Shown here: in pieces, positions 31,694-41,197 of the stretch
How the letters are laid out: each line of letters opens with the position of its first letter
Position numbering within the stretch: position 1 is the stretch's first letter
Origin: Streptomyces sp. JJ38
GTDB lineage: Bacteria > Actinomycetota > Actinomycetes > Streptomycetales > Streptomycetaceae
Assembly (NCBI RefSeq): GCF_019303475.1
Contig: NZ_JABLSI010000006.1
Span: forward strand, 63,473 to 127,472
Direction of reading: 5' to 3'
Length of the DNA stretch: 64,000 nucleotides
Translations under genes and position numbers: made by a program
Notes under the pieces: model-generated
What the model saw: only the letters and a program-made list of their open reading frames with translations
Told to the model about the DNA's origin: nothing
The model's database searches: none

Positions 31694-34141
31694 TCACAGC
31701 CACGCGGTGGTGCCGGGCGGCGTGAGGAGCTGCTCGGTCCAGATGGTCTTGCCGCGCCGCGTGTACCGGCTGCCCCAGCGGTGGGTGAGCTGGGCGACGA
31801 GGTACAGCCCGCGCCCGCCCTCGTCCGTGGCCCGGGCCCGGCGCATCCGCGGCTGCGTGCTGCTCAGGTCGGAGACCTCGCAGATCAGCGTGTCGGCACG
31901 GGTCAGCCGCAGCTCCACCGGGCCCCCGCCGCCGTAGCGCACGGCGTTGGTGATCAACTCGCTCGTCACCAGCTCGGTGGTGAACGTCAGCGCGTCCAGC
32001 CCCCAGGCGCCCAGCTGGGCCGTCGCCAGCTCCCGGGCCTCGGGGACGGACGCCGGGTCGGCGGCCAGCGTCCAGGCGGCCGTGTCCTCGTGGGCGACGC
32101 CCCGTGTCCGCGCCAGCAGCAGGGTGACGTCGTCCGAGAGCGGCTCGTCCGGCAGGCCGCCGACGATGCGCTCGGCCGTCCGCACGAGGGGCTGCCGCAC
32201 CGGGTCCGCTTCCCGCAGGTGCCGCGCCAGCTGCGCCATGCCCTCGCCGATGTCGCCGCGCGCCAGCTCCACCAGGCCGTCGGTGTACAGCGCGAGCACG
32301 CTGCCCTGCGGCACGTTCAGCTCGACCGGCTCGAACGGCAGCGCGCTCACCCCCAGCGGCGGCCCCGGCTGCACGTCCACATAGCTGACCTCACCGTCCG
32401 CCGTGACCAGCGCGGGCGGCGGATGCCCGGCACTGGCGCACACACAGCGCCGCGTGACCGGGTCGTACACCGCGTACAGGCAGGTCGCGCCCAGCGACTC
32501 CCGCGTCTGCTGCCGTCCCTCGTCGCTGGAGGCCACGTCGAGCTGCGTGACGAGGTCGTCCAGGTGGGAGAGCAGCTCCTCCGGGTCCAGGTCGAGGTCG
32601 GCGAGGGTGCGCACGGCCGTGCGCAGCCGGCCCATCGTGACGGTGGCCTGGAGGCCGTGCCCCACGACGTCCCCGACCACCAGCCCCACCCGCGCCGAGG
32701 ACAGCGGGATGACGTCGAACCAGTCGCCACTGACGCCGCCGCCCCCGGCCCCCGCCGGGAGATACAGGCTCGCCGTCTCCACCGCCGCCATCGACGCCGT
32801 CGAGGGCGGCAGCAGACTCCGCTGCAGACTCACCGCGGCCCGGTGCTCGCGGGTGTAGCGCCGGGCGTTGTCGACCGCCAGCCCCGCCCGGGCGGCGATC
32901 TCCTCCAGCAGCGCCAGCTCCTCGGCCGTGAACGGCGAGGGGCTGCTCGTACGCCACAGCGTGACGTTGCCCAGGAACGCGCCCCGGGCCCGCAGCGGCG
33001 CGCTCAGCGCGCTGTGCGCACCCGGCACGCGCGGCGCCCAGTAGTGCGGGGCCGCCGTCTCCGCCCGGGGCTCCGTCTCCCGCTCCGGCCCCGTCACCGA
33101 CGGGTGCGGCAGATCGCCGAGGATGATGCCTCCCGCCGAGTCCCCCGTCGGCGGGCGCACGGTGACGAGGGCGCTCGTGGGCAGCGTGTCCGGGTCGACG
33201 TCACCGGCCACGGCCGTACGCCTCAGCGTCAGCTCCCCGTTGCGGCTCGGCACCGGCTCGTCGCCGCCCAGCACCTCCTCGGCCAGCCCCACCACCACGC
33301 AGTCGGCCATGGCGGGCACCAGCACGTCGGCCAGGTCCTCCGTCGTCCGGGTCACCGACAGCTCCGAGCCGAGCACCGCCGTCGCCCGGTGCAGCAGATC
33401 CAGCCGCCGCCCGGCCTCCTCGTGCTGGGTGACGTCGGTGAAGGCCGCGGCGGCGCCCATGAGCCGACCACTCGTACTGCGCAGCCGGAAGCCCGACACC
33501 GACAGCAGCCTGCCCTCGCGCGGGTCCACCAGCGTCCGCAGCCGCAGGTTCGCCCCCAGGACGGGCTCGCCCGTCGTCATGATGATCTGGAGCCACTCCT
33601 CCAGCGCCGCCGCGTCGGGCGGCTGGAGCAGCGCCTTGAGACGCAGCCCGGACACGTCCCCCGGCATCCCGCTGTACGGGAAGAGGGGAAGGTTCGTGCG
33701 GACGATGCGCAGCTCCGGGTCGAACAGCGCCAGCCCGATCCGCTCCTGCGCGAAGAGGCCCTCGACCAGCGAGTAGTTCTGCCGCCAGCGGGACAGGTGC
33801 TCGGCCCGGGCCGCGAGCACCAGATGGCTCGGCGCCTCGTCCGCGCCCGCCCGCAGCAGGATCACGCGCACGCCGACGGGCAGCTCGTGGCCGTCCGCGT
33901 GGCGCAGCACGACCTCGCCCTCCCAGGACGCCCCCACACACTGCTCCCGCACCCGCGGCCAGTCCTCCGGATCCGCGAGCAGCTCGCGCACCGGCCTGCC
34001 ACAGACCTCCTCCGCCGTCCAGCCGAGCAGCTCACGCGCCGTCTCGCCCCAGCTCTCCACGGTGCGGCCCCCGGCCACCACCGCCGCGGCGAGGCTGGAC
34101 AGCGAGAACTGCTGGGCGGACACAGGGTCGGCAGGCGCCAT
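31694..34141 (-). CDS. SpoIIE-family phosphatase with two PAS, a GAF and an ATPase domain
   Basis: An 815-aa signalling protein. The first PAS domain (about 12-115) holds ESWGETARELLGWTAEEVCGRPV; a second (about 128-245) holds GLALFDPELRIVRTN; a GAF domain follows (about 250-445). The PP2C phosphatase (about 460-685) has SGDWFDVIPL and VGDVVGHGLQ as metal motifs and ends DDVTLLLARTRG. An RsbW-like ATPase (about 695-810) has TTELVTSELITNAVRYGG and EGGRGLYLVAQL. It is the second such protein in the window and would act on anti-anti-sigma proteins. ATG 34141 has GAGG nine bases before it. No STAS partner is adjacent. Confidence 0.93.
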   Translation of the reverse strand: MAPADPVSAQQFSLSSLAAAVVAGGRTVESWGETARELLGWTAEEVCGRPVRELLADPEDWPRVREQCVGASWEGEVVLRHADGHELPVGVRVILLRAGADEAPSHLVLAARAEHLSRWRQNYSLVEGLFAQERIGLALFDPELRIVRTNLPLFPYSGMPGDVSGLRLKALLQPPDAAALEEWLQIIMTTGEPVLGANLRLRTLVDPREGRLLSVSGFRLRSTSGRLMGAAAAFTDVTQHEEAGRRLDLLHRATAVLGSELSVTRTTEDLADVLVPAMADCVVVGLAEEVLGGDEPVPSRNGELTLRRTAVAGDVDPDTLPTSALVTVRPPTGDSAGGIILGDLPHPSVTGPERETEPRAETAAPHYWAPRVPGAHSALSAPLRARGAFLGNVTLWRTSSPSPFTAEELALLEEIAARAGLAVDNARRYTREHRAAVSLQRSLLPPSTASMAAVETASLYLPAGAGGGGVSGDWFDVIPLSSARVGLVVGDVVGHGLQATVTMGRLRTAVRTLADLDLDPEELLSHLDDLVTQLDVASSDEGRQQTRESLGATCLYAVYDPVTRRCVCASAGHPPPALVTADGEVSYVDVQPGPPLGVSALPFEPVELNVPQGSVLALYTDGLVELARGDIGEGMAQLARHLREADPVRQPLVRTAERIVGGLPDEPLSDDVTLLLARTRGVAHEDTAAWTLAADPASVPEARELATAQLGAWGLDALTFTTELVTSELITNAVRYGGGGPVELRLTRADTLICEVSDLSSTQPRMRRARATDEGGRGLYLVAQLTHRWGSRYTRRGKTIWTEQLLTPPGTTAWL

Positions 34142-34310
34142 CGCGGTGCACCTCGCTCGGGGACGCGACTACGCCCATGGTCTCCCAGGCCCCGGCACCC
34201 CGCACGGCATCGGCGCCGTCCGAACCGTCCGCCCCTTCGCGGGGTCGGCTGTGACGCGAAGGGACCCCGCCCATGACACGGCCGTGAAACTCCCGTACGA
34301 GAGTTACTTC

Positions 34311-34346
34311 CCACGGGGGAAACGGGGGTAACGGGGGTAACGGGGG
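34311..34346. repeat. 9-bp tandem repeat (AACGGGGGT)n
   Basis: Three to four head-to-tail units of AACGGGGGT/A run directly into the terminator stem at 34347. They lie in the gap between the SpoIIE gene promoter and the thioredoxin-NHL gene's 3' end. Confidence 0.8.
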
Positions 34347-34381
34347 CAGAGGGGCGCACCGCCTGGCGGTGCGCCCCTCTG
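34347..34381 (-). terminator. Perfect 16-bp stem-loop downstream of the thioredoxin-NHL gene
   Basis: Arms 34347-34362 and 34366-34381 pair fully with a three-base loop, some 30 bases beyond the stop at 34411. Confidence 0.85.
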
Positions 34382-34410
34382 TGTATCGCCGAGCCGGACG
34401 GCGTGCGGGC

Positions 34411-36255
34411 TCAGGGCTGGGCGCCGCCGTCGGCCCCGCCCTCGTCCATGCCCGCCAGCACCAGCGGCAGCCGCCCCGCGCCCGAGGCCGTCTGCCGCAC
34501 GGGCACGCCCCAGTCCTGCTGGTGCATGTGGCAGGCCGGGTAGGGATTCTCCGGATCGTCGTCACAGGACGCGGCCATCGCCGACACGTGCAGGACGCCC
34601 TCGCCCACGCTCGGGTCCAGCACCAGCTCGCGGCGCAGGTCGGTGCCCTGCCCCGCGCCCTCCACCAGCAGCTCCGGCGGCGTCGCGCCCACCAGCAGCC
34701 TGCTGGCCGGCCCGTACCGGGTGTCCAGCTTCTGCCCCGGGGGCGGGCTGAACACCACGTCCAGCGTCAACGCGCCCTCCGCCACCTCCGTGGCCTCCCG
34801 CCGCGTCCGGTGCGCCACCGCCGCGACCGCCACCGCCTCCTCCGGCAGCCGCAACCGCGTCAACCGGTGCCGCGCCGACTCGACGACGACGATCTCACCC
34901 GCGCCGTCGTCCCCGGCCGGCAGCACCGCCGCCGAGGGCTCCCGCAGGTCCGTCGCCACCGTGCTCACCTCGTCCGTCACCGGGTCGTAGCGGCGCAGGG
35001 CGTGGTTGTAGGTGTCGCTGACCGCCACCGAGCCGTCCGGCAGCGCGGTGACGCCCAGCGGGTGCTGGAGCAGCGCCTGCCCGGCCGGACCGTCCCGGTG
35101 GCCGAAGTCGAAGAGCCCGGCCCCCACCGCGGTGTGCACCACCCGCTCCCGGTCCAGCCAGCGCAGCGCCGACGTCTCCGAGTCCGCGATCCACAGCCGC
35201 TCCTCCGTGGCCGCCAGCCCCGAGGGCTGCGCGAACCACGCCTCCGCCGCCGGGCCGTCCACCAGCCCCTCGTTCGTCGTCCCCGCCGCCGCCGCGACGA
35301 CGCCCCCCTCCGGGTCGTACGTCCACAGCTGGTGGACACCCGCCATCGCGATCCACAGCACCCCGTCGAACCACGCCACGTCCCACGGGGACGACAGCGC
35401 CACCTCGCGCGCCGGGCCCTCGGTGGCCGAGCCCTGCCACCACTGCCGCCCGGTACCCGCCAGCGTCCGCACCTCACCGGTGGCCAGGTCCAGCTCCCGC
35501 AGCGCGTGGTTCACCGTGTCGGCGACGACGACCGTGCCCCCGGGCAGGAACGCGAGCCCCTGCGGCTCGCTGAACCGCGCCACGTCGGCCGGACCGTCGG
35601 CCAGCCCCCGCTCCCCGGTGCCGATGCGCCGGACCACGGTCTCCCCGTCCGCCTCCAGCTCCACCAGGGCGTGCCGGGTGGAGTCCGAGACCAGGAAGCC
35701 GCCGCCCGGCAGCGCCAGCGCCTTGCCCGGGAACCGCAGATCCGTGGCCACGGGCTCGGGCGGGACGTAGGGCCCGTCCCCGCGCCGCAGCGTCCCCTTC
35801 GCCGCGTGCTCGGCCTCCAGCTCGCCCACCAGTGCCTCGATGGCGTGCGCGTGCCCCTCCCCGGCGTGCTGCGCGACGACGTACCCCTCCGGGTCGATGA
35901 CGACCAGCGTCGGCCAGGCCCGCACCGCGTACTGCTTCCACGTCGCCAGCTCCGGGTCGTCCAGCACCGGATGCGCCACCTCGTACCGCTCGACGGCGTC
36001 CACCAGCGCCTGGTGCTCCGCCTCGTGCGCGAACTTCGGCGAGTGCACGCCGACGATCACCACACTGTCCCGGTGCTTCTCCTCCAGCTCCCGCAACTCG
36101 TCCAGCACGTGGAGGCAGTTGATACAGCAGAAGGTCCAGAAATCGAGGATCACCGTCCGTCCGCGCAGGTCGGCGAGGGACAGCTCCTTGCCTCCGGTGT
36201 TGAGCCAGGATCGGCCGCTCAGCTCCGGGGCACGCACACGGGCACGCTTCGTCAT
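34411..36255 (-). CDS. Thioredoxin-like and NHL-repeat protein
   Basis: A 614-aa protein with a TlpA/thioredoxin domain (about 10-150) followed by a six-bladed NHL-type propeller (about 165-500) and a C-terminal beta domain. The redox site is WTFCCINCLHVLDEL, with CINC as the CxxC pair and an extra Cys before it. Propeller blades repeat LPGG..LVSDS..HAL, LPGGTVVVADTVNHAL and LPDGSVAVSDTYNHAL. There is no signal peptide, so it is cytoplasmic or non-classically located. The same architecture occurs in animal NHLRC2. Reaction and partners are unknown; a thiol-disulfide role is likely from the CxxC motif. ATG 36255. Confidence 0.9.
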   Translation of the reverse strand: MTKRARVRAPELSGRSWLNTGGKELSLADLRGRTVILDFWTFCCINCLHVLDELRELEEKHRDSVVIVGVHSPKFAHEAEHQALVDAVERYEVAHPVLDDPELATWKQYAVRAWPTLVVIDPEGYVVAQHAGEGHAHAIEALVGELEAEHAAKGTLRRGDGPYVPPEPVATDLRFPGKALALPGGGFLVSDSTRHALVELEADGETVVRRIGTGERGLADGPADVARFSEPQGLAFLPGGTVVVADTVNHALRELDLATGEVRTLAGTGRQWWQGSATEGPAREVALSSPWDVAWFDGVLWIAMAGVHQLWTYDPEGGVVAAAAGTTNEGLVDGPAAEAWFAQPSGLAATEERLWIADSETSALRWLDRERVVHTAVGAGLFDFGHRDGPAGQALLQHPLGVTALPDGSVAVSDTYNHALRRYDPVTDEVSTVATDLREPSAAVLPAGDDGAGEIVVVESARHRLTRLRLPEEAVAVAAVAHRTRREATEVAEGALTLDVVFSPPPGQKLDTRYGPASRLLVGATPPELLVEGAGQGTDLRRELVLDPSVGEGVLHVSAMAASCDDDPENPYPACHMHQQDWGVPVRQTASGAGRLPLVLAGMDEGGADGGAQP

Positions 36256-36271
36256 ACGCCCCAGGGTGCCA

Positions 36272-36300
36272 CCCCGCGCGCCCCCACCGGGCGCGCGGGG
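36272..36300 (-). terminator. Perfect 12-bp stem-loop after the WXG-like operon
   Basis: CCCCGCGCGCCC (36272-36283) pairs with 36289-36300 around CCACC. It begins one base past the stop of the gene at 36302 and precedes the thioredoxin-NHL start. Confidence 0.85.
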
Positions 36301-36301
36301 A

Positions 36302-37405
36302 CTACTCCGGCACCGGACAGCCCAGGGACGTCTTCGCGGCGGCCAGGAAGTCCTGGTACAGCTCCTCCTTCGGCTTCAGCCGCGTCTCGGCGAGCTTCTG
36401 GCCCCGCTCCATGCTCGGCGGCGGGTCCTCGGCCCGCACGGCTCCGAAAGCCATGATCGCCAGGTACTTCTCGCCGGAGCAGGTCAGCAACTCCGCCCGG
36501 GTGTTCTCGTTGTCGCGGTGCGTGGCGGGGTCGTACGAGTCGATGGCCTGTTGGTGGGTGGTGAGGGCGAACGCGACGGCGGGCTGGGCCTCCTCGCCGT
36601 CGAGTTCCCGCCCCACGACACAGCTCCAGCTGTCGCCTGCGTCGCCCACAACCGTCTGCTCCAACGCCGGGCCGCTGTCCTGAGGCCGGGGCACGGTGAA
36701 TCCGGGGAGCGCACAGTGGTCGCCATCCGGGAGGGGCCGCGGCGACGGCTTCTCCGGAACATCGCCGGACCACCGGAATTCCTTCGTGCCGCACCCCTTG
36801 AGCTCGGCCATGGTCGAGGCGTACGAGACGAGCGCCTTCGCCAGGTCCGGCTGCGGAGGCGCGGGCAGGTTGCCCCAGCACGCCTGCCGCAGCTTGAGGA
36901 CCACCTGAACGGGGTCGCTCTGGGAGGGGAACTTCTCGGCGCACGCGTCGGGCAGCAGCACCACGCCGTACCCTCGCTCCGTCCAGCCGCTGACGCCGGA
37001 GCCGAGGGGGGTGGCATCGTTGTACCAGTTGGCGCCGATCGGCGTCGGTCGATACGGGCCTTCCTCCCACGCCGTCGAGGTCATGAACTCCGCGATGTCA
37101 CCGCTGGGCAGCCTCACACTGCAACGGAACAGGTTCGTGGTTCCGTCGACGGTCGGCACGTCCGCACCACGCGCTGGAACCTCGTAGCCGCTCCAGGACG
37201 GCGTGTAGTCACCAGGGTCCCCACCGGCCAGGAGAACGACCGTTTCGCGGGACAGGTAGCCCTCGCAATGCTCCGGTTCCGGCTCTTCCTCGCCCATGGC
37301 CCAGTAGGCGGCGCCACCGATCACGGCGCCGAGCGATACGAGGACAACGGCTATTGCGGGGAGCCGGGTCAGCGGGTGCCACCGGGACCCGCCGGTGTTG
37401 CTCAA
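36302..37405 (-). CDS. Membrane-anchored extracellular protein of the WXG-like operon
   Basis: A 367-aa protein with one N-terminal helix (about 16-38, LPAIAVVLVSLGAVIGGAAYWAM) and a large exported domain containing seven or so cysteines (for example C47, then FRCSVRLPSG, DACAEKF, QACWGNL, GCGTKEF, DHCALPGF, SWSCVVGREL, LLTCSGEKY). They are probably disulfide-bonded. It has no recognised domain. The start TTG 37405 overlaps the stop of the 753-aa protein gene (TTGA), so it is translationally coupled to it. It could be the membrane receptor, anchor or immunity-like partner of the two WXG-like proteins upstream; that is inference from the operon. Confidence 0.7.
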   Translation of the reverse strand: MSNTGGSRWHPLTRLPAIAVVLVSLGAVIGGAAYWAMGEEEPEPEHCEGYLSRETVVLLAGGDPGDYTPSWSGYEVPARGADVPTVDGTTNLFRCSVRLPSGDIAEFMTSTAWEEGPYRPTPIGANWYNDATPLGSGVSGWTERGYGVVLLPDACAEKFPSQSDPVQVVLKLRQACWGNLPAPPQPDLAKALVSYASTMAELKGCGTKEFRWSGDVPEKPSPRPLPDGDHCALPGFTVPRPQDSGPALEQTVVGDAGDSWSCVVGRELDGEEAQPAVAFALTTHQQAIDSYDPATHRDNENTRAELLTCSGEKYLAIMAFGAVRAEDPPPSMERGQKLAETRLKPKEELYQDFLAAAKTSLGCPVPE

Positions 37406-39663
37406 TCCCGGTCCCCCGTCGAACCCTCGGAGTCGTGGATGGCCGACGAGTAGTTGGTGGAGGCCCTCTCCAAGATCTCCTCCTGAAACGGCACGTCGCG
37501 CATGTCCTCATTGCCCAGACCCTGCGCCTCGGCCTGGACCGTGAACATTTCCTCCAGGCGGGGGTAGCCCTTGCTCCGGTAGTACTCGATGAGATCCTCC
37601 GTGGTCTTGTCCGTGATCTCATTGTTGAGGTTCTCCGCGTGCTGCCCGGCGCCGATGTCAATGAGGCGTTGGATGGTGTCACCGAAGATCGGGGTGCCGG
37701 TCACCAGGGCGCCGGCGGCGTGGTATTGGTACGTCTTGTTCCAGTTGTTCTGGCTGATCTCGTCGTCCCGGTGTGAACCGAGCACGTCGGCGCGGATGTG
37801 GTCGAGGGCTCCCATGACCTGGCCGCTCTCTCGGGCCACTTCTCTCGCGTCATCGCTGCCTGTTCGGAGATCCTCCCCGCTGAGCGCGTGGACGTCTCCG
37901 GCGATGACCTCCATCTGGGAGTCATGGATGGTGCGGAACGCGGTGCCGTCCTCGGCAACGCCTCGGATGAACTGGTTCATCGTGGAGCGGTCGATCTCGA
38001 TGTCGTTCATCTCGGTGGGCAGGTTGCCGCGCACGCCGAGGACGTCGTGGACGTCCTGCGGGTAGAAGGCGAGGGCGTTGGCGAAGTTCTGGCGCATGTT
38101 CTCGGGGATGGCGCCCTTGTCGATCTTCGCGACCTCGGCGTATTCCGTGACGACGTGCTCCAGCACCCGGATCTCGGCGGGGCTGTGCTTGGCGAAGTCC
38201 TCCGAGCCCTCGGTGCCGGGGACGTTGCCGGTCATCGCGGCCTCCAGCGCGGCGCCGAAGCCGGTACGGGTGTCGGCGTCCTCGATGTCGGGGCCGCCGG
38301 GGATCTCATGGGTCTTTCCGTAGCCCTTGGACGTGTCGACGATCTCCCAGTCACGATCGTGCTCCAGGTACTGGAGGCGGTCCTTGCCCGCTTCGGTGCC
38401 GGGGTCGAGGTAGGCGGTCGCGGCGGCCGGGTCCTTGCTCATGATGCCGAGCACGCCGTCGAGGGGGTCGTTGGCGAACCAGCCCTTGCGACTGTCGTCG
38501 AACGTGCCGTCCTTCTGCTGCTCGCCCGCGAAGGTGCCCTTCAGGTCCCAGATGCCCTTGTCCCCGCCCCTGTCCTCGTCCTCCGCGGCGCGGATGTCGT
38601 CGGCGAGGTCGTGGAGGAACTGGTCGTCGTAGCCGCTGCCCTGCTGCATGAGGGTGACGATGCTCTGGTAGCCGCGAACGTCCTGGGCGTCGGTGTGGTC
38701 GTAGTCCGTGAAGTCGACCTCGTACTGCTTGACGCCGGCCTCCTTGAGGTCCTCGCGCCACTGCTCGTAGAACTTCTTGTCCGCCGCCGTGTCCTTGCCG
38801 TCGACGGTGGTGGCCGTGCGCAGGACGTTGGCCAGGTGGCCGTCGAGAGCGAGGTGGCGCTTCTTGTTGCCCGGGTCATCGACGTACGCCCGCTCGGACA
38901 GCTCGTTGTGCACGCGGATCGTGCCCTCGGGGCCGCCCAGCGACGTGAGGAGGGTGCGGCTGAACTCCGGGTCGTTCTCGTTGGCCGCCATGATGCGGTT
39001 GAGCTCCGCGCGCTCCTTGTCGCTGAGCTTCTCGCCGTCCTGGATCTTGTCGTACAGCTCGCTCGCCCGGGCTGCGCGCGCCTCGCCGATGTCGTCCTTG
39101 AGGGAGCTGTTGAACCCGCCGATCGGCCCGCCGTCGGCCGGCTCCGCCATCAGGGCCTTCTTGATGTTGGCGTCGGCCGTCTGCACCGCCTCGACGGCCT
39201 TGGCTATCTTCCCGTTCCAGAGGTCCTCGAGCTGGGTGCGCAGGGTGGCGTCCTGGCGGTACCGGTGCTGGTGTTCGCCTGGGATCTTGTCGAAGTTGAT
39301 GGTGCAGCGGCCCTCGGGGCCGACGTTCAGCCAGGACTGTTCGGCGTCCTCCGCGGCGTCGATGACGGCCTGCCGCAGGGGCTTGAGGATCTCGTAGGCG
39401 TCCTGGAGCATCCCGCCGACGGCCTTGGCCTCGTCGCGGGCGGCGGCGTACTCGCCCTGGGTGATCGTCGCCTGGTTGAGGAAAACGCTGGCGCCCTGGC
39501 CGGTCCAGGTGCGGTTGTTGTCCGCCCATACGGCGTCGTGGACGTGGTCGCGGTAGTTGTCGTGCAGCTCGCCGAACCGTTTCCCCATGTTCTTCCACGC
39601 CGTCGCGGCCTCGTGGAGGGAGGACAGGTCGGTGCTGATGATCTTCTCGTAGTCAACGGGCAT
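37402..39663 (-). CDS. Large WXG100-like protein (DUF6571-like)
   Basis: A 753-aa acidic protein without signal peptide. The first 115 residues look like a long helical hairpin of the WXG100/Esx superfamily, with the turn motif WTG at 53-55 (TWTGQGASVFLNQ). The middle part (FSRTLLTSLGGPEG, then FLHDLADDIRAAEDEDRG and GILG-like GVLGIMSKDPAAATAYLD) resembles the DUF6571 proteins of Streptomyces. The end is helical with QYHAAGALVTGTPIFGDTIQRLIDIGAG. Such proteins are candidate type VII secretion substrates; no EccC or other secretion gene is in the window. It follows the 165-aa protein by 15 bases and overlaps the membrane protein after it. Confidence 0.7.
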   Translation of the reverse strand: MPVDYEKIISTDLSSLHEAATAWKNMGKRFGELHDNYRDHVHDAVWADNNRTWTGQGASVFLNQATITQGEYAAARDEAKAVGGMLQDAYEILKPLRQAVIDAAEDAEQSWLNVGPEGRCTINFDKIPGEHQHRYRQDATLRTQLEDLWNGKIAKAVEAVQTADANIKKALMAEPADGGPIGGFNSSLKDDIGEARAARASELYDKIQDGEKLSDKERAELNRIMAANENDPEFSRTLLTSLGGPEGTIRVHNELSERAYVDDPGNKKRHLALDGHLANVLRTATTVDGKDTAADKKFYEQWREDLKEAGVKQYEVDFTDYDHTDAQDVRGYQSIVTLMQQGSGYDDQFLHDLADDIRAAEDEDRGGDKGIWDLKGTFAGEQQKDGTFDDSRKGWFANDPLDGVLGIMSKDPAAATAYLDPGTEAGKDRLQYLEHDRDWEIVDTSKGYGKTHEIPGGPDIEDADTRTGFGAALEAAMTGNVPGTEGSEDFAKHSPAEIRVLEHVVTEYAEVAKIDKGAIPENMRQNFANALAFYPQDVHDVLGVRGNLPTEMNDIEIDRSTMNQFIRGVAEDGTAFRTIHDSQMEVIAGDVHALSGEDLRTGSDDAREVARESGQVMGALDHIRADVLGSHRDDEISQNNWNKTYQYHAAGALVTGTPIFGDTIQRLIDIGAGQHAENLNNEITDKTTEDLIEYYRSKGYPRLEEMFTVQAEAQGLGNEDMRDVPFQEEILERASTNYSSAIHDSEGSTGDRD

Positions 39664-39678
39664 GTCCGGGGCGCTTCC

Positions 39679-40176
39679 TCACAGGTCCGCGATGGGGCTG
39701 ACGAACGGCGTGGGGCCGGGCCGCGTCCAGGGGTTCTCGCCGGCCGCCCCGGCTTCCAGCTCCGGCGTGATGAGGCCGCGGAGCGCGGACTCCGTCTCCA
39801 GCTCGTTGTTCGAGAAGAGGATTCCGGTGTTGCGCAGGCCCTGCAGCTCGGCCTCGATGCGGCCCTTGAGCTGCCGGAGGGCCGTCTCCCACTGCTCCCT
39901 GCGGTGGGAGATGCCGGCTTCCAGCTCCCAGCCCCGCAGCGCGCCCGGACTGATCGCGCTCGGCACGTTGGGATCGCCCGTCATGGCGTTGTTGTCCGTG
40001 TCGGCCATGACCCCGGCCTTGTTGGTGTCCGGGCCGAGGTGCTTCTCGACGTACTCGGCCGCGGCCTTCTGCTGCGGCACCGACCACCCCACGTCGGGCC
40101 CGGCCGGCCCCAGCGGGCCGGGGCCGTCGGCGAGCCGGTTGAGCCGCGTGCCGTTGTTCCCCTCGGTGTCAGACAT
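39679..40176 (-). CDS. Small WXG-like partner protein, 165 aa
   Basis: A 165-aa, mostly helical protein: VGWSVPQQKAAAEYVEKHLGPDTNKAG, LRGWELEAGISHRREQWETALRQLKGRIEAELQGLRNTG and a Pro-rich end. No signal peptide and no domain I can name. Its position directly before the 753-aa WXG100-like gene, with a 15-base gap, suggests a partner that folds with it before secretion. ATG 40176 is the first gene of the three-gene unit. Confidence 0.65.
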   Translation of the reverse strand: MSDTEGNNGTRLNRLADGPGPLGPAGPDVGWSVPQQKAAAEYVEKHLGPDTNKAGVMADTDNNAMTGDPNVPSAISPGALRGWELEAGISHRREQWETALRQLKGRIEAELQGLRNTGILFSNNELETESALRGLITPELEAGAAGENPWTRPGPTPFVSPIADL

Positions 40177-40255
40177 CCGTACCCCCGTTGTTCGGCGTCA
40201 GGACGGCGCGCGTGGCACCGCACAGCGTCGAGCATAGCCAGGGGAGCGGCGAAGA

Positions 40256-41035
40256 CTACAGCACGCGATCCTTGAGGGCGGGGAACTCCGAGCGAACCGT
40301 GCCAACTTGACCGAGATCGAGCTCTGCGGTGAGGACGCCCGGCTCGTCATGCGGGAGCTCGGCGACGGTCTCGCCCCAGGGGTCGAAGACGACGCTGTGG
40401 CCGAACTGGGGGACACCCGCGTGGGTTCCGGCGGTGCCGCAGGCCAGGACGTAGCACTGGTTCTCGACGGCGCGGGCGCGGGCGAGGAGCGTCCAGTGGG
40501 CCCCACGGGCGGCGGGCCAACCGGCGGGGAGGACGAGGACCTGGGCACCCGCGTCGGTGAGGGCCCGGAACAGCTCGGGGAAGCGCAGGTCGTAGCAGGT
40601 GGCCAGGCCCAGCGTGGTGTCCGCGGCGTGGAGGGTGACGGGGGCGGTGCCGGCGGAGAGCAGGGTGGCCTCGCCGCGGTCGAAGCCGAAGCGGTGGATC
40701 TTGCGGTAGGTGGCGGCGAGGGTGCCGTCGGGGGCGAAGACGAGGGCGGTGTTGTAGAGGGCGCCGTCGGGAGCGCGCTCGATGACGGAGCCCGCGTGCA
40801 GCCAGACGCCGGCGTCGCGGGCGGCGGCGGACATCGCCTGGGCGGTGGGACCGTCGGCGGCGGGCTCGGCGGCGGCCTCGAAGGCGCGGAAGGCGAAGGC
40901 GCCGACGGGCCACAGTTCGGGGAGGACGACGAGATCGGAGCCGGACTGTTCGCGGACGAGCGCGGCGGCCTGGGTGCGGCGGGCCTCGACCGAGTCGTCC
41001 GGATCGACGTGGAATTGGATGAGTGAGGTGCGCAT
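40256..41035 (-). CDS. Carbon-nitrogen hydrolase (nitrilase/omega-amidase fold)
   Basis: A 259-aa nitrilase-superfamily enzyme with the full catalytic triad: E40 in VVLPELWPVG, K112 in YRKIHRFGFDRGE and C147 in LATCYDLRFPELF. The size and the CYDLRFPELFR signature fit omega-amidases and related short-chain amide hydrolases (NIT2 and YafV-like), which remove ammonia from alpha-ketoglutaramate or similar side products. Soluble, cytoplasmic. ATG 41035 has GGGAG some eight bases upstream. It is divergent from the DinB-like enzyme gene. Confidence 0.92.
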   Translation of the reverse strand: MRTSLIQFHVDPDDSVEARRTQAAALVREQSGSDLVVLPELWPVGAFAFRAFEAAAEPAADGPTAQAMSAAARDAGVWLHAGSVIERAPDGALYNTALVFAPDGTLAATYRKIHRFGFDRGEATLLSAGTAPVTLHAADTTLGLATCYDLRFPELFRALTDAGAQVLVLPAGWPAARGAHWTLLARARAVENQCYVLACGTAGTHAGVPQFGHSVVFDPWGETVAELPHDEPGVLTAELDLGQVGTVRSEFPALKDRVL

Positions 41036-41197
41036 GGTCGGGTGCTCCCTTGGGTCGCAGGTCCACGCCGGGCGCCGGGTAACGCGTCGAAGCGCCTACG
41101 ATCGTCACGCAAAAGCGGTGCCCGGGTGCCCGTTCGCAGACTAACTTGAAGGACATCCGCCCGCGAACAGATCCGTACCGTTGCCACGAGGGGCCCA

